DNA of 64,000 bases from Clostridia bacterium (GCA_023228225.1 JALOBO010000001.1:68316-132315), one strand, 5' to 3'. Positions 55,173 through 63,929 are shown, counted from the stretch's first letter. Made by a program: numbers and translations. The notes: generated by a model from the letters alone, not told the origin.

Positions 55173-55628
55173 ATGAAACAATTTAAAGAAATAAAAGAAA
55201 ATAAACATTTCAAGTTTTCCGATAATGGAAAAGGTCTGTTTTTTTACTTTGAAAACTCCGAAAGAGAATGTTGCACAGAAATTGCGAAAGCACCAGTAAA
55301 ATACAAAATTTATGAAAACGGAATGTTGAAATTTGATAATTTATTTTCAGAATTATGCTACGATGTAAGTTTTAAAAGAAATGACAGGACAAGCATTAGG
55401 CTAGGTATTTTTGTTAAAGATTTCATTGAAAAAACGGAATTTATTAACTATGAGTATGGGATTGCTGTTATAGAACCAAATGCAAAATCAGGGACCTATA
55501 AGTTTTATTTATTTACTAATAACAATGGTATGCCAAATATGGAAACAAATGATAGATCCATTTTTTTAAGAGGGCTTGATATAATTGAACAAAGAGAAAT
55601 AGCAAAAAAAGATGAAATGAGTTATTAA
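55173..55628 (+). CDS. Protein of unknown function
   Basis: 151 aa from ATG 55173, chosen because TTGGAGG lies eight bases upstream; the open frame extends further but overlaps the deaminase gene without a site. Not recognised. Predicted mixed alpha/beta with FFYFENSERECC near the N-terminus and FYLFTNNNGMPNMETNDRSI near the end; no signal or membrane span. Likely cotranscribed with the deaminase gene. Confidence 0.65.
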   Translation: MKQFKEIKENKHFKFSDNGKGLFFYFENSERECCTEIAKAPVKYKIYENGMLKFDNLFSELCYDVSFKRNDRTSIRLGIFVKDFIEKTEFINYEYGIAVIEPNAKSGTYKFYLFTNNNGMPNMETNDRSIFLRGLDIIEQREIAKKDEMSY

Positions 55629-55685
55629 ATAGTATATTAAACTGAAAGGACAAAACCACTTTGCATAAAATATTAAAATAGAATA

Positions 55686-55715
55686 TTGCTAACTAAAATA
55701 GTTAAGTAGTATAAT
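55686..55715 (+). promoter_or_regulatory. Promoter-like site with no gene after it
   Basis: TTGCTA (55686-55691), 18 bp, TATAAT (55710-55715). It points toward the hairpin element at 55771-55831. Confidence 0.35.
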
Positions 55716-55770
55716 AGTTCATAAAAATAAGAAAAGTAAAGTAGCAGAAACACAAAGATTTTTGAGATAA

Positions 55771-55831
55771 TTCGGTTAAAGCAGGTTGCCGATAGCACCT
55801 GTGGTTGCATCGGTGTTCTGGTTTAAGCGAA
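55771..55831. repeat. 61-bp palindromic element, possible structured RNA
   Basis: The outer arms TTCGGTTAAAGCAG (55771-55784) and CTGGTTTAAGCGAA (55818-55831) pair with two G-G mismatches. Inside, CCGAT-A-GCA (55789-55797) pairs with TGC-ATCGG (55806-55813). It is more GC-rich than its surroundings. It overlaps the truncated 3' end of the four-helix-bundle gene on the minus strand. It could be a mobile palindromic repeat that interrupted that gene or a small RNA from the site at 55686. Confidence 0.6.
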
Positions 55832-56068
55832 TAAGCCAAAAAGATTGTTTTTATGCGGTAAGCATTCTTTTAACGCGATTTGTAATTTGGCAATAAAATC
55901 CGCTTTGCTGTGAGCGTAGTTTGCTTCATGTATATTTGCACCAATGCTTGTACCACTTCGTAGTAGCTGATTAGTAAGCACTCCTTCATTTTTAACTTCT
56001 CTGCATATTTGTATAATATTAAGTGCGAAAAGTTTTGATTTAGCAATTAATAAATTTTCTCTTTCCAT
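55823..56068 (-). pseudogene. Truncated four-helix-bundle protein (23S rRNA intervening-sequence family)
   Basis: From ATG 56068 (GGAG upstream) the frame reads MERENLLIAKSKLFALNIIQ and later the family signature LLRSGTSIGANIHEANYAHS, then DFIAKLQIALKEC. After that Cys it diverges (LPHKNNLFGLFA) and stops, inside the palindromic element at 55771-55831. Full-length members are ~115-125 aa; this one is ~81 aa and lacks the fourth helix. A family-like ending (SFWLIRLNQNT) is visible in another frame, so a frameshift is an alternative to truncation by insertion. Confidence 0.65.
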
Positions 56069-56122
56069 TGCGTACTCCATTTTTTTATAATATATAATAA
56101 ACATTAAGAGAAGTCAAATTAA

Positions 56123-56208
56123 ATGAAGAATGATAAATGAAAAATGAAGAATTGTAAACTTCGCACATTTACATTAATTCTTCATTCTTTACTATTCATT
56201 AATCATTG
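56123..56208. repeat. AT-rich imperfect inverted repeat (MITE-like)
   Basis: Arms 56123-56154 and 56177-56208 are imperfectly complementary. The inner 11 bases AATGAAGAATT and AATTCTTCATT are perfect. The left arm is made of near-repeats of AATGAAGAATGAT/AAATGAAAAATGAAG. It lies between the broken four-helix-bundle gene and tRNA-Ser. Such AATGAAGAATT hairpins recur in Clostridia genomes. It may also end tRNA transcription. Confidence 0.55.
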
Positions 56209-56251
56209 ATAAGCACATTGGGCTGAATAAAGACAAATGTGCTCATTTACA

Positions 56252-56341
56252 TGGCGGAAGGAGTGAGATTTGAACTCACGGTACTCTTTCGGGCACACAC
56301 GCTTTCGAGGCGTGCACATTCGGCCACTCTGACACCCTTCC
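56252..56341 (-). tRNA. tRNA-Ser (anticodon CGA)
   Basis: 90 nt on the minus strand with encoded CCA. The acceptor stem GGAAGGG pairs with TCCTTCC (one G-U); discriminator G. The anticodon stem CACGC/GCGTG encloses loop CTCGAAA, anticodon CGA reading UCG. The long variable arm is that of a class II serine tRNA, and the T-loop GTTCAAATC is standard. Confidence 0.96.
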
Positions 56342-56406
56342 ATATATTTTGTCAGCGGGTTAATTGTAACAAAATTTGAGGACACTGTCAATACTTATTG
56401 GTATTT

Positions 56407-56431
56407 AAAAAAGTAGCGGTCCGCTACTTTT
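56407..56431 (-). terminator. Terminator of the radical SAM gene
   Basis: AAAAGTAGCGG and CCGCTACTTTT (one-base centre) with a run of six T on the minus strand. It lies between the radical SAM gene and the tRNA. Confidence 0.75.
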
Positions 56432-56535
56432 AGAATTTTATATTATATTGTTTTACTTTGTAAGCTCAATTCCATTTGTATGTAAAATTGAAAATAGTTT
56501 TTCTCATTCCTCGTAAATATCTAGTGCGTTATAAC

Positions 56536-57432
56536 TTAATATATAAAAGAGTCATCATTTTTTTCAAAATCTGGAATAAAATCGCAAGTGGCACTTGATT
56601 TTTCTTGTGAAAAACCGCTAGTAAACCCTAATTTTAAAAATTTATTTAATACTATTTTGTATTCAATAGGTTTTAGTTTGTTTTTTAGTATTGGGTGTGA
56701 AAGCGCTTTATAGCATGGCGTGTATTGATTCATCAAACTTATTATTGTATCAGTGCCCATATTTTGTTTTACCCATTCCAAAATTTTAATGCTATCGCTA
56801 AAATGTGTAGGTAGTACTAAATGTCTTACAATAATTCCTTTTTGCATAATACCATTTTTTATAATATCAATAGGTTGATTTTTACGCATTTGTAGTAGTG
56901 CGGAAGTGCATTTATCCATATAGTCGGGCGCGGAAGAATATTCATTTGATAATTTATTATCAAAATATTTAAAATCGCATAAATAAATATCCACATACTC
57001 TTTTAGTTTTTTTATTGTATCGCTAGTTTCATAGCCGCTGGTATTCCAAACAATAGGAATTTTGGGTTTGTAAATATTAAGTGCTACAATAATTTCTGTT
57101 GTATAATGAGTGGGCGATACTAAATTAATATTATGTACGCCACTTTGCTCTAATTGCTTAAATAAACCCGCTAGTTTTTCTATCGTGGTTTCTTTGCCAA
57201 GCCCACCAGAAGATATTTTATAATTTTGGCAATATATACATTTTAGCGAGCAGTGCGAGAAAAATATTGCACCGCTACCATTTGTGCCACTTATAATCGG
57301 CTCTTCCCAAAAGTGTTTCATTACTTTTGCAATTTTTAAACTTTTTGCACCACAAAAGTCGCTTGAATTTGAGCGGTCGATCAAACAATTTCTTGGGCAA
57401 ATATTACATAAAATTGGCTTTATTGCTTTCAT
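56536..57432 (-). CDS. Radical SAM protein, PflA/AmmeMemoRadiSam-like (COG1313)
   Basis: 298 aa. Radical SAM cluster CSLKCIYCQN (CxxxCxxC) at about residues 61-69, with aromatic Tyr before the last Cys. The N-terminal Cys set CNICPRNC...DFCGA is typical of this activase-like group and may hold a second cluster. HFWEEPIISG and GYETSDTIKKL follow the family pattern. The target protein is unknown; there is no glycyl-radical enzyme beside it. It is followed leftward by its own terminator. Confidence 0.85.
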   Translation of the reverse strand: MKAIKPILCNICPRNCLIDRSNSSDFCGAKSLKIAKVMKHFWEEPIISGTNGSGAIFFSHCSLKCIYCQNYKISSGGLGKETTIEKLAGLFKQLEQSGVHNINLVSPTHYTTEIIVALNIYKPKIPIVWNTSGYETSDTIKKLKEYVDIYLCDFKYFDNKLSNEYSSAPDYMDKCTSALLQMRKNQPIDIIKNGIMQKGIIVRHLVLPTHFSDSIKILEWVKQNMGTDTIISLMNQYTPCYKALSHPILKNKLKPIEYKIVLNKFLKLGFTSGFSQEKSSATCDFIPDFEKNDDSFIY

Positions 57433-57486
57433 AGAATTTATTGTATTACTTAAATTTTAATAAGTCAATCTGCTTTTATATTTTTA

Positions 57487-57996
57487 TTATACTGATGCAA
57501 ACCAACCAATATGAGGTGGATAGAATGTAAAAACAAAAAATGCAAAAATTATTGTTAAGCCCAAATAAACGATTATTTTTTTATGTTTAAATTTGTGATT
57601 AAGACTAAGCAATTTGTAACTTATAAAGTAAGAAAATGTTACTAAAATTAATGCGATTATAATATCAATAACTACAAAATGTTCACCAAGCACGCCACTG
57701 TATGAGTAATAAATTATTGCAAGTAGCGGTATATTCAGTGTTACTCCAATTAGTTTTGTGCTCCAAAAATCATCACAATGTTTTGGTTTTAAAACAAAAC
57801 ATTCTATTACGGCATAAATTAGAAAAGGAAAGACTAAAAGTTTTGTATGTTCCCATACACTTTCGTTAATAGGGGCTATAAGTGAAATTATTATATTTTG
57901 ATTAGTCAAATCGTACAAAAAATGAAACAAAAAACTTGCCAATACTCCCCAAATCAAACCTATAAGTTCAGCCAAAAATAACTTTTTATTAGTCAT
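57487..57996 (-). CDS. DUF6512-family membrane protein
   Basis: 169 aa from ATG 57996, chosen because GAGGTG lies four bases upstream; an in-frame GTG at 58008 would overlap that site. Five hydrophobic segments. The family signature is the loop LIAPINESVWEHTKLLVFPF near residues 40-60, followed by FWSTKLIGV. Function unknown. It lies 54 bp upstream of the radical SAM gene on the same strand, so they may be cotranscribed. Confidence 0.75.
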   Translation of the reverse strand: MTNKKLFLAELIGLIWGVLASFLFHFLYDLTNQNIIISLIAPINESVWEHTKLLVFPFLIYAVIECFVLKPKHCDDFWSTKLIGVTLNIPLLAIIYYSYSGVLGEHFVVIDIIIALILVTFSYFISYKLLSLNHKFKHKKIIVYLGLTIIFAFFVFTFYPPHIGWFASV

Positions 57997-58130
57997 AATA
58001 CACCTCACTATAAATTATACATATAATGAATAATTATTCAAGCTTCATTGACTTTGTAAATTTAATTTGATACAATTGCTTGTTATTATATAAATTATTT
58101 AACTTTTTTGTATTTATATTGGAGCCAAAA

Positions 58131-60107
58131 ATGAAAAAATTTTTAACTAGAAGTGTCTTTTTTTCTGTAATCTATATAGTGTTAGCGATTATTGTTGAAA
58201 TAGTAACTTTTTTAATGCTTAATTTGGGACTATTTCCTACGTATTTTATTTTGGATTTAGCCATAATGTTTTGTTTGGCAACTATAATATTTATTATACC
58301 AAGTAGTTTGGCACAATCTATAACCGCAGGAATTATATTACTGATTCAGATTGTAATAAGTTATATTAATATCACACTTTATGAAATTTATGGTGATTTA
58401 TTATCGCTAGACATGATTGCGCTGGGTGGTGAGGCGTTTAAAGCGTTTGATCCGGCTGACTTAAACGGATTAGTGACTTTGATTTTTGTTGTTTTGGCGG
58501 TTGTGTATATTTTATTATCTAAAAAAGCATGCAAGTGTAAAATGGAATACAAATATAAATTTAAGTCAAGACTCTCACTTATTTTGCTGGGTATTTTTAT
58601 AGTTAATCAAGCAATAGTTGGTTGCTCATACTATTTGCAATACAACGCACTTCAATTAGAGGCGTCAGAAAGCACTTCTGAATATGAAGAGTATTTTGAA
58701 AATGATGCCGCTCTTTACGAATCACTTGTTTTTAAAGTGGATTCTCTAAAAAAATTTGGCACATATGCATTTTATGCCAAAGGAATTTTTAACATGCTTA
58801 GCCTATCGGATTTAAGTGATCAAGAATATGATGATATTTGCAATTATATAATTGAAGGCGAGCAGTCTACTGTAAATTCAAATACCGGTTTGTGGGAAGA
58901 CAATAATATTATAGTAATCATGGTAGAATCGCTAGAATGGTTTGCAATTGATCCGGATTATACACCTACATTATATATGATGTCGCAAGAGGGTTATACA
59001 TTAAACAATTATTACAGCAAAAACAAAACTAACATATCTGAAACCGATGTAATATTAGGCAATCAGCCATTAAGCATAAGTTTTTATGAAAATTATTTTA
59101 GTGAAAATCCAAGTGAAGAACTTATAATTCCTTTTACGCTTCCAAATAAATTGAAAGAAGCGGACTACACTAGCATTAATTTTTTCCACGATTATTTAGA
59201 TGACTTTTATAGAAGGTATTTAACTCACCCTGCAATGGGTTTTGATGATGTTATTGATATGGACGATATGAACATTTCTAACGCTTCGCCAGTATTCCAC
59301 GATTTTGTACGCGATTCCGATATGTTTAAAAATGTTATAGATCAAATTGCACCAACTGATGAAAAATTTTTCAGTTTTATTACAACAGTAACCAGTCATG
59401 GACCTTACACTTATAATTATAGACTTGATGAATATTATGATATGCTTGCTGATACCGAAAGATACACAGCATTTGTTGAATGGTTTAATACAAATTATCC
59501 CGAATATGAATATCCAACAGATGAAGACATGTTAGAATATTATTTATATTACAAAGCCGCAATAATGGATTTAGATGCTGGGCTTGCTTACTTATTGCAA
59601 TATTTAGAAGATAACAATATGTCCGATAATACAAGTATTGTACTTTATGCTGATCACTATGCTTATTATAATGAACTAACTTATGATATAAAAAATATTG
59701 GAAATAAAATTTATTATAATACTGAACTTTATCGCGTTCCCTGCATAATTTATGATACAGCACTTGGCACAAAACAAGAAGATATGTTTTCTTGTGTATT
59801 TAATATTACTCCAACCATTTTGGATTTGTGTGGAATAACATATAATGAAGCACTTTATGCGGGTTATTCAATATTTAGTGAAAAAGCCGATGATACTATT
59901 TTTGTATCTAGAATAGGTGGGGTAATGCGTAACGATATATACTCGGATAATGTTGTAGATATTGTAGATGAAGAGACTTATGATGAACTTGAAGTACAAA
60001 AATTTAGGGAAGATTCACTTACTTACTTTATTAAGCAAGGCTATATTAATGACATCTACAAGTACAATGTATTTTCAAAATATCCAGATTTACTTGGATA
60101 TATTTAA
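58131..60107 (+). CDS. LTA synthase-family sulfatase-fold protein
   Basis: 658 aa from ATG 58131, chosen because TTGGAG lies upstream; the open frame begins 17 codons earlier without a site. The N-terminal half has about five membrane spans, then an extracellular catalytic domain from ~250. Motifs: IVIMVESLEWFAID (metal Glu), SKNKTNISETD with the likely nucleophile Thr, TTVTSHGPYTYN, and YADHYAYYN (Asp-His metal pair). LtaS builds polyglycerol-phosphate on lipid; related enzymes use other substrates. No teichoic-acid gene is adjacent, so the product is not certain. A terminator follows. Confidence 0.88.
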   Translation: MKKFLTRSVFFSVIYIVLAIIVEIVTFLMLNLGLFPTYFILDLAIMFCLATIIFIIPSSLAQSITAGIILLIQIVISYINITLYEIYGDLLSLDMIALGGEAFKAFDPADLNGLVTLIFVVLAVVYILLSKKACKCKMEYKYKFKSRLSLILLGIFIVNQAIVGCSYYLQYNALQLEASESTSEYEEYFENDAALYESLVFKVDSLKKFGTYAFYAKGIFNMLSLSDLSDQEYDDICNYIIEGEQSTVNSNTGLWEDNNIIVIMVESLEWFAIDPDYTPTLYMMSQEGYTLNNYYSKNKTNISETDVILGNQPLSISFYENYFSENPSEELIIPFTLPNKLKEADYTSINFFHDYLDDFYRRYLTHPAMGFDDVIDMDDMNISNASPVFHDFVRDSDMFKNVIDQIAPTDEKFFSFITTVTSHGPYTYNYRLDEYYDMLADTERYTAFVEWFNTNYPEYEYPTDEDMLEYYLYYKAAIMDLDAGLAYLLQYLEDNNMSDNTSIVLYADHYAYYNELTYDIKNIGNKIYYNTELYRVPCIIYDTALGTKQEDMFSCVFNITPTILDLCGITYNEALYAGYSIFSEKADDTIFVSRIGGVMRNDIYSDNVVDIVDEETYDELEVQKFREDSLTYFIKQGYINDIYKYNVFSKYPDLLGYI

Positions 60108-60115
60108 AAAAATAT

Positions 60116-60138
60116 AAAAACGGCAATTGCCGTTTTTT
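60116..60138 (+). terminator. Terminator after the LTA synthase-like gene
   Basis: AAAAACGGCA and TGCCGTTTTTT around AT, a compact hairpin with a run of six T. Confidence 0.85.
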
Positions 60139-60189
60139 AGTTTTAAAAAATTGCTTGCGTATTCTTAAAAATATGTGTAACATAATATT

Positions 60190-61416
60190 ATGAATATCAT
60201 AGTGCCCAAAGAACTTAAAATATTATCTTCACTGTTTGCGTTAAATGGTACACCTCTTTATATAGTAGGTGGTTATGTTCGCAATGCGGTTCTTGGTATT
60301 TATAAGACCGATATAGACACAGCGGCTGACAGTACGCCAGAGGAAGTAATAAAACTACTTAGCGGAACTCAGTTTTCCTGCAAAGAACAAAGTAAAAAAA
60401 TGGGGACACTAAAAATTTACTCTTCAAAAAATTTTGAATGTGAATATACAGCGTTTAGAAACGAACAGTATTCGGAAGGCGGAAATCATAAGCCAATAAC
60501 TGTAAGTTTTAAAACTGATATTATTGAAGATGCAAAAAGACGGGACTTTACTTGCAATGCACTTTACTATGATATACAAAAACAAAAAATAATTGACTTT
60601 TATAATGGGCAAAAACATACGCTTGAACATACATTAAAAGTAATAAGCGATTCTGTATTTGAAAGTGATGGACTAAGGTTGTTAAGGCTAATAAGACAAA
60701 GTGCAGAGTTAAATTTTAGAATAGATGCACATACATTTAATTTAGCGTGTAAAGAAGTTGATAAACTTAAAGATATTAGCGCCGAACGCATAAGGGTGGA
60801 ATTTGAATTTATGCTTAATGCCGATGAAAAATACGGTATAGGCAATCACATGCTTGCAATGGAACGCCTATTAAAAATAGGTGCGGCAAAATATGTTTAC
60901 AAGACAAATTCGGTAAAATTTAAATATTTAAGACAATGCGAGGAAATATCTAGACTCACTGCACTTATTATTGATATGGGGCTTAAAGAGCACGATGTTT
61001 TTGTATTTATGGGTGCTAAGGGGTTAAAATTTTCCAATAGAATTATTAATAAAACAACTCTTGCTGTATCTGCGTTTTATGAATTAAAAGGTTCAGTGAA
61101 AAGTGCACTCAGTTTAAGATTGTTTATTCAAAAGTATTATACCGTGCTTGATATTTTGCTTGGTTTGAAATATAAAAACATTCAAATTGAAAAGCAACTA
61201 CAAATTATGCGTTCTAAAAACATGCCGATTAGTTTAAGTGAGTTGAATATTAGTGGAATTACACTTATGAGATATTTTCCTAAGGTTACTGCAAATAAAA
61301 TTGGTATAATATTACATGATTTATTATGTTTTACTGCAAAAAACGGTAATTTAAATAAGCAAAATCTTTTACTTAATAAAGTAGGAAATGATATTAAACA
61401 AAATAAATATTTGTAA
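60190..61416 (+). CDS. CCA tRNA nucleotidyltransferase / poly(A) polymerase-family protein
   Basis: 408 aa. A class II nucleotidyltransferase. The catalytic head has YIVGGYVRNAVLG and the metal pair DIDTA (GGxVRDxLLG...DxD pattern, with VRN instead of VRD). Then come EYTAFRNEQY, the RRDFTCNALYYD motif and the RLLRLIRQSAELNFRI motif. These fit the CCA-adding enzyme, which repairs or makes tRNA 3' ends. There is no clear ribosome site before the ATG. The encoded CCA of tRNA-Ser shows that not every tRNA here needs it. Confidence 0.88.
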   Translation: MNIIVPKELKILSSLFALNGTPLYIVGGYVRNAVLGIYKTDIDTAADSTPEEVIKLLSGTQFSCKEQSKKMGTLKIYSSKNFECEYTAFRNEQYSEGGNHKPITVSFKTDIIEDAKRRDFTCNALYYDIQKQKIIDFYNGQKHTLEHTLKVISDSVFESDGLRLLRLIRQSAELNFRIDAHTFNLACKEVDKLKDISAERIRVEFEFMLNADEKYGIGNHMLAMERLLKIGAAKYVYKTNSVKFKYLRQCEEISRLTALIIDMGLKEHDVFVFMGAKGLKFSNRIINKTTLAVSAFYELKGSVKSALSLRLFIQKYYTVLDILLGLKYKNIQIEKQLQIMRSKNMPISLSELNISGITLMRYFPKVTANKIGIILHDLLCFTAKNGNLNKQNLLLNKVGNDIKQNKYL

Positions 61417-61487
61417 GATGAATTTTATCACAAAGTTTAAAATATTTAAAAATACATTTATGTAGAAAAAAATCACATACTATCACT

Positions 61488-62924
61488 ATGCAATCTGTAA
61501 TAGTTTATATATATACTAATAAGCGTAAGTTAAAATATTTAAGCATAATAATATTGCTATTATTATTGGCTTTTTTAAGTCGTTCATATTGTCAGTCATC
61601 ATATGTTTTTTCACAAAAACAATCACTTAACATTAATTATATTGCCCCGTATGGAGAACTTAAAGAGTATCCTGATTTTGATATTTATCAGCAAGATTAT
61701 TCCATTACACTTAAATTTAATAATAAAACTTGGCAACTAACGCAGAAAGACTTTACTCCAAACAACAACAACCACGCAATAAATTCTGCAATGCAAAAAT
61801 ATGGTAGGCAAGGCAAATATGAAGAAAAATTGTATTATATAAGCAAAATAAAACATCAGGGATTTACAATTTTTCAAGCATATAATTTTGTGTTTTATAA
61901 ATTTGACAGTGTTTTGCAAAATATCGGTAATTTAGTACGAACAGAACCTAAAAATGGGGTTATAAATTTTAATCCACAAAATTATCCTAATATGTTTAGT
62001 TTAAAAAAAGAAATTAATGGTCAAAAAGTTGACTTTGAAACATTGTATTCGGATATAGATAGTGAATTTAATAAAGAACCAAATCCTGTTATTAATATAA
62101 AAACGATTAGCATTAAACCTGAAATAACAGCGGATTACTTATTAAAAGCAACTGAAAAGCGTAGTGTGTTTTCTACTTCGTTTTTAAGTTCCGTAGAGGA
62201 GAGGAAACATAATATAAAATTAGCGCTAAGTGCTTTGAATGGGTATAGGCTTAATGCCGGTGAAATAGGTTCTTTTAACGCTATTACAGGAAGAAGATTA
62301 AAAGAAAAGGGATACCAAGAAGCAAACATAATTAAAAATGGCTTGTTTATACCTGGACTTGGTGGTGGTGTGTGTCAAGTATCCACAACACTTTATAATG
62401 CACTTATTAGGGCGGATTTGAAAGTGGAAGAAGTACACAAACACAGTATTCCGGTCAGTTATGTGGAACTAGGATTTGATGCAATGGTATCGGGAAGCAG
62501 TTCAGATTTAAAATTTAAAAATACAACGATGATGCCTGTTTTTATACGTGCTTATTCACAAAACGGCAGGGCCTATATAGAAATTTATGGTAAATCAATG
62601 GAAAATATAATACTTAAACCGCGCAAGGAAATTATTAAAGTAATACCAAATGCTGGCGATATTATTGAAAAGGATACGACAGGTGAATATAAAGAGCATG
62701 TTGAATATATAGGCGACTATTATAGAGTTAGAACTGCCCATGATGGTTATGAAGTAAAAACATACATACAATATTATCTAAATGATGTGCTTGTAGCCGA
62801 AAAATTACTTCGCCATATTAAATATGACCCAATAACAGGCTTATTAATTGAAGGAACTAAACCGAAGCCTGTTATTATACCGGAGCCAACTCCGCCACAA
62901 GCAAACAAACAAAACCCATTATAG
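61488..62924 (+). CDS. VanW-family protein
   Basis: 478 aa. N-terminal membrane anchor at ~17-33 (YLSIIILLLLLAFLSRSY). A ~180-residue extracytoplasmic region leads to the VanW domain: TSFLSSVEERKHNIKLALSA, GEIGSFNAITG and LGGGVCQVSTTLYNALIRAD with its conserved Cys. A C-terminal beta module (~360-455) resembles G5, and a Pro-rich tail PEPTPPQAN ends it. The family is found in cell-wall-associated proteins of Clostridia; the role is unclear, and there is no link to vancomycin resistance here. No clear ribosome site is seen before the ATG. Confidence 0.88.
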   Translation: MQSVIVYIYTNKRKLKYLSIIILLLLLAFLSRSYCQSSYVFSQKQSLNINYIAPYGELKEYPDFDIYQQDYSITLKFNNKTWQLTQKDFTPNNNNHAINSAMQKYGRQGKYEEKLYYISKIKHQGFTIFQAYNFVFYKFDSVLQNIGNLVRTEPKNGVINFNPQNYPNMFSLKKEINGQKVDFETLYSDIDSEFNKEPNPVINIKTISIKPEITADYLLKATEKRSVFSTSFLSSVEERKHNIKLALSALNGYRLNAGEIGSFNAITGRRLKEKGYQEANIIKNGLFIPGLGGGVCQVSTTLYNALIRADLKVEEVHKHSIPVSYVELGFDAMVSGSSSDLKFKNTTMMPVFIRAYSQNGRAYIEIYGKSMENIILKPRKEIIKVIPNAGDIIEKDTTGEYKEHVEYIGDYYRVRTAHDGYEVKTYIQYYLNDVLVAEKLLRHIKYDPITGLLIEGTKPKPVIIPEPTPPQANKQNPL

Positions 62925-62967
62925 TAAATGCATAATATGCAAGCTTTAATAAATGTTTAGCGATGAA

Positions 62968-62998
62968 ATTGTGGATAAGTGGATAACTTTTGTGTATA
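62968..62998 (+). repeat. 31-bp DnaA-box repeat, copy 1
   Basis: An exact 31-bp repeat that contains TGTGGATAA, an overlapping AGTGGATAA and TGTGTATA(A). The second copy starts 104 bp later, about ten helical turns, so both face the same side of DNA. Confidence 0.9.
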
Positions 62999-63071
62999 AA
63001 TCGTTATTTATACAAAAATATGCTTGTTTATACAAATTAAATAATTATTCAAACAAATCTATAAATATTTG

Positions 63072-63102
63072 ATTGTGGATAAGTGGATAACTTTTGTGTA
63101 TA
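63072..63102 (+). repeat. 31-bp DnaA-box repeat, copy 2
   Basis: An identical 31-bp copy. After the last base the two copies diverge (A in copy 1, T in copy 2), so the third box is perfect only in copy 1. Confidence 0.9.
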
Positions 63103-63530
63103 TAATACTTTTATAATATAAAAATCATTATTAATAGGCACAGAGCCTATGGCGAGTTACAAAAAACAATTTTGCTAGTTGTGGATAGTTTGTGTTTTAA
63201 ATGTTTATGAATTCAAAATTTGTGCATAAACAAGTAGAAATAATACAAATTTAATCTTTAAAGTGTATCCGATTCAATGGTGGAATATCTATTTTACACA
63301 TATAATTTTTGCTTAACAAGCGTTCTTATTAAGTGTATAAGCCAACTGTTAATTAAGTGAATAAAATACAATACAAAAAAGTGGTAGTTTATTCATGTAT
63401 TAATAATAGAAGATGTTTTTTGTTTTCGTATTTTATGATATAACAATGCTTAAAACACCACAGAAATAAATACCAGAATATATTTTAAACTAAAAAATTG
63501 TTTCAAAATCAAAAAAGTGGTTTAATTTTG

Positions 63531-63559
63531 TTGTCTTAGCGGTTTTTTTATGATACAAT
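63531..63559 (+). promoter_or_regulatory. HU gene promoter
   Basis: TTGTCT (63531-63536), 17 bp, TACAAT (63554-63559) with extended TGA. Confidence 0.7.
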
Positions 63560-63615
63560 GCAAATACATGGTGTGTATTAAAGCACATCAAATAATAAAC
63601 AAAAGGGTGAAAAAA

Positions 63616-63888
63616 ATGAATAAAAGTGAATTATCAGCTGCAATCGCAGCAAAAGCAGAAGTTACAAAAGTAGCTGCTGAAAAAATGCTAAAAGCTTTTG
63701 AAGAGGTTGTAACCGAACAACTCGTTAAAGGCGAGAGAGTTCAATTAGTTGGATTTGTTACATTTGAAACAAAACACCGTGCCGCAAGAAAGGGTATTAA
63801 TCCTGCAACCAAAAAACCAATTAAAATTGCCGCTTGCACAGTAGCAGCAGCAAAAGTTGGCAAGAGTCTAAAAGAGGCTGTTAAATAG
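63616..63888 (+). CDS. hup: HU-family DNA-binding protein
   Basis: 90 aa from ATG 63616, chosen because AAAGGGTG lies just upstream; the frame is open for 22 more codons without a site. MNKSELSAAIAAKAEVTKVA starts the helical dimerisation part. The beta arm carries VGFVTFETKHRAARKGINPA then TKKPIKI, matching HU. Bends and packs DNA and helps DnaA open origins. Its gene follows the DnaA-box cluster. Confidence 0.95.
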   Translation: MNKSELSAAIAAKAEVTKVAAEKMLKAFEEVVTEQLVKGERVQLVGFVTFETKHRAARKGINPATKKPIKIAACTVAAAKVGKSLKEAVK

Positions 63889-63929
63889 TTCAACTTTATT
63901 TTTTAAAAGGGAAACCACGAGCCGATAAG

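Larger units (their letters stand above)
62925..63530. other. VanW-HU gap with DnaA-box cluster (candidate origin or titration site)
   Basis: A ~600-bp AT-rich gap. Perfect DnaA boxes: TGTGGATAA (62970-62978 and 63074-63082), TGTGTATAA (62991-62999) and TGTGCATAA (63221-63229). One-mismatch boxes include 62978-62986, 63008-63016, 63028-63036, 63082-63090, 63180-63188 and 63332-63340. A small hairpin ATAGGC/GCCTAT lies at 63134-63150. Most boxes point the same way. I see no gene in it. It is 60 kb from dnaA, while rRNA-polymerase and elongation-factor genes point toward it, which argues against a simple main origin here. Confidence 0.7.

Noticed and set aside
56203..56391. 62-aa leftward open frame
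   Set aside because: It is read through the tRNA-Ser gene on the same strand; the tRNA explains the sequence fully.
61488..62924. Vancomycin-resistance gene
   Set aside because: VanW-domain proteins are common in Clostridia; no vanHAX or regulatory genes are nearby.
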